Shown one piece after another: positions 7,450 through 11,983 of a DNA stretch of 11,983 nt (its first letter is position 1; each line of letters starts with the position of its first letter). This DNA is from Clostridia bacterium (GTDB lineage Bacteria; Bacillota_A; Clostridia; Lachnospirales; Cellulosilyticaceae). A program made the position numbers and the translations under genes. Location: positions 1 to 11,983 of the forward strand of contig JARBTY010000082.1 in assembly GCA_029239935.1 (NCBI GenBank). The letters run 5' to 3'. The notes under the pieces are model-generated. The model worked only from the letters and a program-made list of their open reading frames with translations, was not told the origin of the DNA and did not search any database.

Positions 7450-7767
7450 ATGGCATATAAGTTTACAGATAATAATTTTGAGCAAGAAGCAGTTGAGGCA
7501 TCTATGCCGGTAGTCATTGATTTTTATGCAGACTGGTGCGGACCGTGTAAAATGATGTCACCTGTTATTGATGAGTTGGCAGCGGATTATGAAGGTAAAG
7601 TAAAAGTTGGCAAAGTCAATACAGATGAAAATAGAGGAGTTGCATCTAAATATAATATTATGAGCATTCCCACTATCATTCTTATGAAAGATGGTCAAGT
7701 TGTTGATACGGTGGTAGGGGCTATTCCTAAAACAGTATTAGAACAAAAAATAAATAGTATGTTATAA
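7450..7767 (+). CDS. trxA: Thioredoxin
   Basis: A cytoplasmic protein-disulfide reductase of 105 residues, the standard length of a single-domain thioredoxin. The active site is WCGPC with Cys30 and Cys33. The buried Asp24 (in VVIDFYADWC) and the cis-proline Pro74 (in MSIPT) are present, as are the PVIDELAADY helix and the C-terminal VVGAIPK loop. No signal peptide is present. The AAAGGAGG ribosome binding site at 7433-7440 is optimal, 9 nt before the ATG. Its reductase partner (trxB) is not in the window. The gene seems monocistronic, with an extended -10 promoter upstream and a strong hairpin terminator starting at its stop codon. Confidence 0.97.
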   Translation: MAYKFTDNNFEQEAVEASMPVVIDFYADWCGPCKMMSPVIDELAADYEGKVKVGKVNTDENRGVASKYNIMSIPTIILMKDGQVVDTVVGAIPKTVLEQKINSML

Positions 7768-7814
7768 AAAAGATAAGGTTGTCTAAGTAAAACTTGGACA
7801 ACCTTATCTTTTTT
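7766..7814. terminator. Long bidirectional terminator between trxA and the AI-2E gene
   Basis: An almost continuous 23-pair stem: left arm 7766-7788 and right arm 7792-7814 around an AAA loop. The core is GATAAGGTTGTC with GACAACCTTATC, and there is one G-T pair (7784 with 7796). Flanking A-run (7766-7771) and T-run (7809-7815) give a U-tract in both directions. It overlaps the trxA stop codon (7765-7767) and ends 14 nt before the end of the convergent gene. Confidence 0.9.
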
Positions 7815-7828
7815 TAGGTATAGATAGA

Positions 7829-9106
7829 TTATTTTGAAGGCTTTTGAGAAGATGGTGATGAATGATTGGTTGAGTCAGATTCTTTATTACTTGGAGGCGT
7901 AGGGGGATCATCAGAAGGCAGGGGAATGAGTACAATCTGCTTATTAAACAAAGTCTTGTCCATCCATCTATTAATGATCACCAGTGTAATGGCGATGAGC
8001 GGACAAGCAAAAAACATTCCAAGAGGTCCCCACAAGGCACCACCTACAATAATACCTGATATAATCCAAAAAGGACTAAGGCCTAAAGAATCTCCCAGTA
8101 TCTTGGGACCAAGTACGAGGCCATCAAACTGCTGCAGCAAAAATATAAAGCCAGCAACTGTAGCTGCAGGTAAAAATCCATCAAATAAAGTAATGAGTAT
8201 AGCTGGGATAGCCCCTAAAAAAGGTCCGAAATAAGGAATCATATTCGTAACGCCTACAATTACAGATAAAAGAAGAGCATAAGGGTTCTTGATGATAGAC
8301 AAACCAATAAAACAAATAATGCCTATAATAAAGGAGTCTATAAATTTGCCAATAAAGAACTTGATAAATATTTCGTGACCTTCTTTAAAAATGCCTATCA
8401 TTTTTCTGGCAGTCGCTTCTTTAAGTAGGGAGTAAGAAGCTCTTTTGGCTGCATGAACAAAGGACTCTTTGTGTTCAAGAGCATAAAAAGAAATCACAAT
8501 AGCCATAAGCCACTTAAATAAAGAAGAAGTAATACTAAAGGCTTGAGAGACTATGGTAGTCATAACCGTATTAAGAGATATAATATTAAAATAATTTTCT
8601 GGACTAATCATATCAAAAAGCTTAGCGGTGTCTACCTGATAAGGAAGGCCAGTAATCCATCCATTAATAGTTTCTTCAAGTGTCGCAAGTGCAGTATTGA
8701 ATTCTTTCATATATTGAGGAAATCTATGCAGCAGTTCTGTTATATTAACTAAGATTTGAGGAATGAAGAAACGAATCATCAAAGTAATACTTCCAAAAAC
8801 ACAAATATAAAGAATAATAATAGAAAGAGTACGGATTTGCCTCCTATGAATGTGCTTTTTGGGTTTAAAAATTTTAAGCAAGTTTTTTTCAAAAAACTGC
8901 ATAATAGGATTAAACAAATAAGATATAATCAATCCATATAAGATAGGAGACAATATCATCTTAATTTTATTAAAGAAGTTCAAAATGGAAGGGAAAATAT
9001 TATCTGTATTAGAAGAAATTCTATAAAACAAAATACAGACAATAATCACAAAAATAGCATATAAAGAAATCAGTAAGTAATTATTATTGTTCCAATTTTT
9101 TTTCAT
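7829..9106 (-). CDS. AI-2E family (UPF0118/TqsA/PerM-like) membrane transporter
   Basis: A 425-residue polytopic membrane protein. The start and end of the membrane part carry the family pattern: two N-terminal hydrophobic segments (about 10-30 and 48-68), one near 93-115, a long soluble stretch (about 118-185), then clustered C-terminal segments. Signature blocks are VTNMIPYFGPFLGAIPA (286-302) and GPKILGDSLGLSPF (333-346). Family members export varied small solutes; the name AI-2E comes from one E. coli member and does not show that this one moves autoinducer-2. The last 35 or so residues are a hydrophilic Pro/Ser/Asp-rich tail. A GAGGTG ribosome binding site (complement of 9112-9117) precedes the ATG. 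AT-rich DNA at 9130-9185 contains TATAAT hexamers on the minus strand (e.g. 9158-9153), but no well-spaced -35. Confidence 0.9.
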   Translation of the reverse strand: MKKNWNNNNYLLISLYAIFVIIVCILFYRISSNTDNIFPSILNFFNKIKMILSPILYGLIISYLFNPIMQFFEKNLLKIFKPKKHIHRRQIRTLSIIILYICVFGSITLMIRFFIPQILVNITELLHRFPQYMKEFNTALATLEETINGWITGLPYQVDTAKLFDMISPENYFNIISLNTVMTTIVSQAFSITSSLFKWLMAIVISFYALEHKESFVHAAKRASYSLLKEATARKMIGIFKEGHEIFIKFFIGKFIDSFIIGIICFIGLSIIKNPYALLLSVIVGVTNMIPYFGPFLGAIPAILITLFDGFLPAATVAGFIFLLQQFDGLVLGPKILGDSLGLSPFWIISGIIVGGALWGPLGMFFACPLIAITLVIINRWMDKTLFNKQIVLIPLPSDDPPTPPSNKESDSTNHSSPSSQKPSK

Positions 9107-9190
9107 TCCTACACCTCGCGAATTAATATATCTTATTTTAGCATACTATTATATTATAAAAAAGAAGGTAAAAAATAAGTCATAAAGTAC

Positions 9191-9219
9191 TTGACATAAG
9201 AGTAGGTATTAGATATAAT
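9191..9219 (+). promoter_or_regulatory. Consensus promoter of the tRNA-Leu gene
   Basis: TTGACA (9191-9196), a 17-nt spacer and TATAAT (9214-9219): a perfect sigma-A consensus at ideal spacing. Transcription would start near 9226, about 20 nt before the mature tRNA 5' end. Confidence 0.9.
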
Positions 9220-9246
9220 TATATTTGTCTTTCAGGAATAGAATAC

Positions 9247-9331
9247 GCGATCGTGGCGGAATTGGCATACGCGCTAGACTAAGGATCTAGTGTCTGTAAC
9301 GGACTTGGGGGTTCGAGTCCCCCCGATCGCA
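9247..9331 (+). tRNA. tRNA-Leu with anticodon AAG
   Basis: The cloverleaf is 85 nt. Acceptor stem GCGATCG (9247-9253) pairs with CGATCGC (9324-9330), followed by discriminator A73, as expected for leucine tRNAs. The D stem is GCG/CGC (9256-9258, 9270-9272). The anticodon stem is CTAGA/TCTAG (9274-9278, 9286-9290) with loop CTAAGGA, placing anticodon AAG at 9281-9283, which reads CUU leucine codons. A long variable arm (9291-9306) marks a class II tRNA. The T arm is GGGGG-TTCGAGT-CCCCC (9307-9323). The CCA end is not encoded (TCA follows), so it must be added after transcription. It stands alone, with its own promoter and terminator. Confidence 0.97.
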
Positions 9332-9334
9332 TCA

Positions 9335-9370
9335 AAAAAACCTTGTAACTTAACAGTTGCAAGGTTTTTT
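9335..9370 (+). terminator. Terminator of the tRNA-Leu gene
   Basis: AAAAAACCTTG (9335-9345) pairs with CAAGGTTTTTT (9360-9370). The inner part extends with AACT/AGTT (9347-9350, 9355-9358) and a T-G pair around the loop TAAC. The T-run is the 3' side of the stem. It starts 4 nt after the tRNA. Confidence 0.88.
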
Positions 9371-9469
9371 GTGCGTTTTCAGCGGTTCAATTATATCGGA
9401 TATAACGAATGGTTAACTTTTATAAATGAAATATGACTATCTTTCCAGTCCCATGGCTATGAGGACCGT
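9371..9469. other. Intergenic spacer after the tRNA gene
   Basis: About 100 nt between the tRNA terminator and the end of the convergent MocR gene. I see no gene, no copy of the tRNA 3' end and no clear terminator for the minus-strand gene here. Confidence 0.5.
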
Positions 9470-10888
9470 CTAAACGATAAATTCGGACTTTCCGTCCAAA
9501 GCATCTTGATTTTCTAATAATACCTTTATGACATCAAGTCCTTTTTCCAGTTCCATCATGTCTGTAGGAGAAGAAAGGGCAAGGCGAATAAAAGATTTGT
9601 GGTCAGTATGTCCCACCATAAACCTGTCAGAGCAAAACACATGTACGCCGCGATACCTCGCTATCTCCTCAAAAAGCTTCCCGTCCATATGCTCTGGCAG
9701 AGGGAGCCACTGAAAAAAGCTTACATTGTTTATATCTGCTCCAAAAGGCGGAAAGTATCGTGAATACGCATCCTTTCGTTCCCTTGCTAAATCTATTTTT
9801 GTTTGGACGATTTTCTTAGCGGTTCCACTAAAGATCAGCTCGGCAATAACTTCGGCATTCAGGGAAGACGTTTTCAAATTGATGTTGTAAATACCGCTTA
9901 CGATCTGTGACCGATAGCCATCTGGAGAAACAATGAATGCTACCCGTAGTCCAGCGCATAGGGATTTTGAAGTACTACAAATATAGACAGAGTTCTCAGG
10001 TATGATGGATGCAAGGGGCATAAGGCTATGTGGAAGCAAAAAGGCATACACATCATCTTCAATTAAAATCAGATTGTGTTTTAAGATGATGTGTGAGATC
10101 TCTTTTCTGCGTTCCATAGGAATAGTTATGCTGGTGGGATTGCTGTAGTTGGGCATGAGATAAACCCCGGATATTCCATTTATTTTGCATGCCACGTCAA
10201 GGGCATCCGGTAACATACCATTTTCATCTCCTTCTATAGGAACAAGTTGTATGTTCAGTAGCTTTGCAAGGTTTATAAAATTGGGATGTGTGAACCGATC
10301 AGTCGCAATTTTATCTCCGGCTTCGAATAAGGAAGTCAAGGTTATTGTCAGGGCATTTTGAGCTCCAGAGGCAATGGCAATATTGTCCATGTCAACATCA
10401 AGTCCAAACCCAGCCAGCCATTTTTGTGCTGCCAGTTTCTGATAGGGTGTTCCTAGTGGATGACTGTATTCCAAAAGAGATGCGGCAGTTGGTCTTTTTA
10501 CAACGACTTGCATCGCATCCAAAACCATAAGATTAGTTTGATAAAACGGTTTTATAACACCCATTTCAATGAAGTCAGAAGCCGCTTCATGGTTTGTCAC
10601 TACATTGGGTAAATTAGCGTTCGGGGACACAAAGGTTCCTTTACCAATGGTGGCATAAAGCAGCCCTTTTAGCTCACAGGTCTTATACGCCCGCGTGATT
10701 GTACTCAGGTTCACATCTAGAAAATCGGCCAGCTCTCTTTGGGGAGGGAGCTTCGTATGGGGAGCCAATTTACCAGATGCAATGTCTTGAACAAGCATGT
10801 CCGCAATGGACAAATACAGCGGCTTTGTCAGGATGGTTCTATCGGGTCGCCAAGACATTGGAAAGTTCTCAAATGAATTTACCGGCAT
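9470..10888 (-). CDS. MocR-type PLP-binding transcriptional regulator (GntR wing-helix plus aminotransferase-like domain)
   Basis: A 472-residue regulator. Residues 23-88 are a GntR winged helix-turn-helix: LYLSIADML, then LPPQRELADFLDVNLSTITR and a wing ending GKGTFVS. Residues 110-460 form a fold-type I aminotransferase-like domain with ASGAQNAL (173-180), PNYSNPTS (246-253), IEDDVY (276-281), the PLP lysine Lys308 in STSKSLCAGLR, and the carboxylate-binding Arg435. MocR proteins use PLP, often with an amino acid, as effector rather than as a catalyst. I chose ATG 10888 because GGGAGGTG (complement of 10894-10901) sits about 7 nt upstream. An in-frame ATG at 10918 lies inside a palindrome and upstream of the predicted transcript start. 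It is divergent from a PLP-dependent dehydratase-like gene that it probably controls. Confidence 0.92.
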   Translation of the reverse strand: MPVNSFENFPMSWRPDRTILTKPLYLSIADMLVQDIASGKLAPHTKLPPQRELADFLDVNLSTITRAYKTCELKGLLYATIGKGTFVSPNANLPNVVTNHEAASDFIEMGVIKPFYQTNLMVLDAMQVVVKRPTAASLLEYSHPLGTPYQKLAAQKWLAGFGLDVDMDNIAIASGAQNALTITLTSLFEAGDKIATDRFTHPNFINLAKLLNIQLVPIEGDENGMLPDALDVACKINGISGVYLMPNYSNPTSITIPMERRKEISHIILKHNLILIEDDVYAFLLPHSLMPLASIIPENSVYICSTSKSLCAGLRVAFIVSPDGYRSQIVSGIYNINLKTSSLNAEVIAELIFSGTAKKIVQTKIDLARERKDAYSRYFPPFGADINNVSFFQWLPLPEHMDGKLFEEIARYRGVHVFCSDRFMVGHTDHKSFIRLALSSPTDMMELEKGLDVIKVLLENQDALDGKSEFIV

Positions 10889-10906
10889 ATTCACACCTCC
10901 CACATT

Positions 10907-10923
10907 ATTGTATTGCATACAAT
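10907..10923. promoter_or_regulatory. Candidate operator at the MocR gene transcription start
   Basis: ATTGTAT (10907-10913), TGC, then ATACAAT (10917-10923): perfect 7-bp arms. It overlaps the -10 edge and predicted start (about 10915) of the minus-strand promoter, so binding there would repress the regulator's own gene. Confidence 0.6.
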
Positions 10924-10950
10924 TATACTATTGAATCACGATGTTTTCAA
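10922..10950 (-). promoter_or_regulatory. Promoter of the MocR-type regulator gene
   Basis: On the minus strand TTGAAA (10950-10945), a 17-nt spacer and a perfect TATAAT (10927-10922). Start near 10915 with a leader of about 27 nt to ATG 10888. Its -35 lies within the spacer of the opposite promoter. Confidence 0.75.
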
Positions 10951-10959
10951 GCGTACAAT
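10931..10959 (+). promoter_or_regulatory. Probable promoter of the PLP enzyme gene
   Basis: TTGAAT (10931-10936), a 17-nt spacer and TACAAT (10954-10959). It is weaker than the opposite promoter, as expected for an activated gene. Start near 10966. The -10 is itself one of three TACAAT direct repeats (10918-10923, 10954-10959, 10986-10991). Confidence 0.55.
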
Positions 10960-10967
10960 AATTAAAA

Positions 10968-10989
10968 TGTATGGTTTATAAGCCATACA
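10968..10989. promoter_or_regulatory. 22-bp palindrome in the leader of the PLP enzyme gene, candidate operator
   Basis: TGTATGG (10968-10974) and CCATACA (10983-10989) flank a centre that continues the symmetry through TTATAA (10976-10981), with a single mismatched pair (T10975 with G10982). It starts just after the predicted transcription start and carries the same TGTAT/ATACA half-sites as 10907-10923. As RNA it could also fold into a hairpin before the ribosome binding site (GGAGG, 10997-11001). Confidence 0.6.
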
Positions 10990-11011
10990 ATAGATTGGAG
11001 GAAAATCGAAC

Positions 11012-11983
11012 ATGATAGATACAAATGGGGAGTACCCCATATCGTTCAATGAAGTAATAAGAGCTGAGCAGGTGGTGTACCAATTTATTCAACCTACACC
11101 CCTGATACACTACCAAAGTCTTTCTGACGTGGTGGGAAAAGATGTTTATATCAAGCACGAAAACCATCTGCCAGGGGGGAGTTTTAAGATTCGCGGTGGA
11201 GTTAATGTCATGCACCACTTGAAGCAACAAAATGTGAAGGGCGTTATTACATTTACGACCGGCAATCATGGCATTTCTATCGCTACGGCAGCGAAGCTGA
11301 CTGGAATTGAAGCGACGATTGTTGTTCCTGAAGGAAATAACCCGGAGAAAAACCAGCGGATAAAAGACACTGGGGCAATCTTAGTAGAAGCTGGAGAAAA
11401 TTTTGAGGAAGCTGCCAAGGTGGGTAGAGAAATTCAAAAAGAAAGAGGGCTTCATTATATCCATCCGGCAAACGAACCGCATTTGATAAACGGCGTTGGT
11501 ACAGAGTTTGTTGAAATTTTGAAAGAACTGCCGGATATGGATGCCATTATCTTACCCATCGGTGGAGGGAGCGAGCTTGCGGCAGCCGTAACCGTGTTGA
11601 AAGCGGTTAATCCTGCAATTGAAATCTATGCGGTGCAGGCCAAAGCCTCAAACGCTGCTTATTTATCATGGAAATCAGGTGCAATTATTCAAGCTCCTAA
11701 TCAGACTTTTGCCGGAGGCTTTGCAACGGGATCGGCCTTTGAAATCCCTTTTGAGATTTACAAAAAACAGCTATCCGACTTTATTCTATTGTCCGAAAAT
11801 GAGATACGGGAAGGAATCTTTCTGGCGCTATCACATACGCACAATCTGGCGGAGGGTGCAGGTGCGTCAACCATTATGGCCGCTATAAAAATCAAAGAAA
11901 AATTGAGAGGAAAGAAAGTCGTTTTGCAAATGAGTGGCTGCAACGAAACAATGGGCTGTGTACGGGATGTTTTAAAACAATTT
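11012..11983 (+). CDS. Threonine-dehydratase-like fold-type II PLP enzyme (3' end cut by the window)
   Basis: At least 324 residues, open to the right edge. GGAGG (10997-11001) lies 10 nt before the ATG. The order of motifs fits the serine/threonine dehydratase family: PTPL near residue 28, KHENHLPGGSFKIRGG (48-63) with the PLP lysine Lys59, TTGNHG (82-87), the phosphate loop GGGSEL (184-189), EGAGAS (281-286) and SGCN (308-311). Such enzymes beta-eliminate water or other groups from hydroxy amino acids to give a keto acid and ammonia. The substrate is uncertain because several motifs deviate from biosynthetic IlvA: GGSFK for TGSFK, FAGGFATG where ADGIAV is usual, and SGCN for SGGN. No ACT regulatory domain is seen so far, and the visible length nearly completes a catalytic domain, so a catabolic or specialised lyase is more likely than IlvA. 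It is divergent from a MocR-type regulator. Confidence 0.85.
   Translation, partial: MIDTNGEYPISFNEVIRAEQVVYQFIQPTPLIHYQSLSDVVGKDVYIKHENHLPGGSFKIRGGVNVMHHLKQQNVKGVITFTTGNHGISIATAAKLTGIEATIVVPEGNNPEKNQRIKDTGAILVEAGENFEEAAKVGREIQKERGLHYIHPANEPHLINGVGTEFVEILKELPDMDAIILPIGGGSELAAAVTVLKAVNPAIEIYAVQAKASNAAYLSWKSGAIIQAPNQTFAGGFATGSAFEIPFEIYKKQLSDFILLSENEIREGIFLALSHTHNLAEGAGASTIMAAIKIKEKLRGKKVVLQMSGCNETMGCVRDVLKQF

Noticed and set aside
7866..8234. 122-codon plus-strand reading frame opposite the AI-2E gene
   Set aside because: It is antisense to a conserved family gene, has no ribosome binding site that I can see, and encodes no recognisable motif.
9431..9460. Hairpin GACT...AGTC as terminator of the MocR gene
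   Set aside because: Only four pairs and no T-run on the minus strand.
10889..10918. Upstream ATG (10918) for the MocR-type regulator
   Set aside because: It lies upstream of the predicted transcription start and within a palindrome; ATG 10888 has a near-perfect ribosome binding site.
10976..11269. 97-codon minus-strand reading frame opposite the dehydratase-like gene
   Set aside because: It overlaps the start of a gene with clear PLP motifs and runs through its promoter region; it is a shadow.
9332..11983. Possible genomic island integrated at the tRNA-Leu gene
   Set aside because: No second copy of the tRNA 3' end, integrase or transposase is visible, and hand-counted GC of the region (roughly 37-50 percent in sampled lines) is not higher than that of the trp genes.
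1..11983. CRISPR arrays, insertion sequences, phage genes
   Set aside because: Reading both strands I found no regularly spaced repeats, no terminal inverted repeats with a transposase and no phage-like proteins.

Overview
The window looks like chromosomal DNA from a low-GC Gram-positive bacterium, most likely of class Clostridia. The signs are AT-rich intergenic DNA, strong GGAGG-type ribosome binding sites, intrinsic terminators with long T-runs, consensus TTGACA/TATAAT promoters, and a tRNA gene without an encoded CCA end. The genus is not determined.

Layout. (1) 25-4126, plus strand: the distal half of a tryptophan operon, trpC-trpF-trpB-trpA, tightly packed (trpB and trpA overlap by 8 nt), followed by an uncharacterised class I SAM-dependent methyltransferase and a terminator at 4172-4198. 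The upstream trp genes and any leader lie outside the window. (2) 4290-4949: trmB (tRNA m7G46 methyltransferase), convergent with a minus-strand gene for a membrane protein with a degenerate GGDEF domain and an intact EAL domain, probably a c-di-GMP phosphodiesterase. One hairpin covers both gene ends. (3) 6929-7449: a divergent promoter region containing two palindromes, a 64-aa charged small protein of unknown function, and the thioredoxin promoter. (4) 7450-9106: trxA converging on an AI-2E-family membrane protein across a long bidirectional terminator. (5) 9191-9370: a compact tRNA-Leu(AAG) unit with a consensus promoter and its own terminator. (6) 9470-11983: a MocR-type regulator (GntR wing-helix plus aminotransferase-like domain) divergent from a threonine-dehydratase-like fold-type II PLP enzyme that runs off the right edge. 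Their 123-bp intergenic region holds two overlapping divergent promoters, each with a palindrome of TGTAT/ATACA half-sites at its predicted start point.

How the genes work together. TrpC, TrpF and TrpAB catalyse the last four reactions of tryptophan synthesis. TrmB, TrxA and tRNA-Leu are housekeeping. The regulator/PLP enzyme pair is probably a self-contained amino-acid-responsive unit in which the regulator controls both itself and the enzyme. No wholly new multi-gene system is evident. The best candidates for new biology are the MocR operator architecture, the regulated-looking promoter of the 64-aa protein, and the methyltransferase attached to the trp operon.
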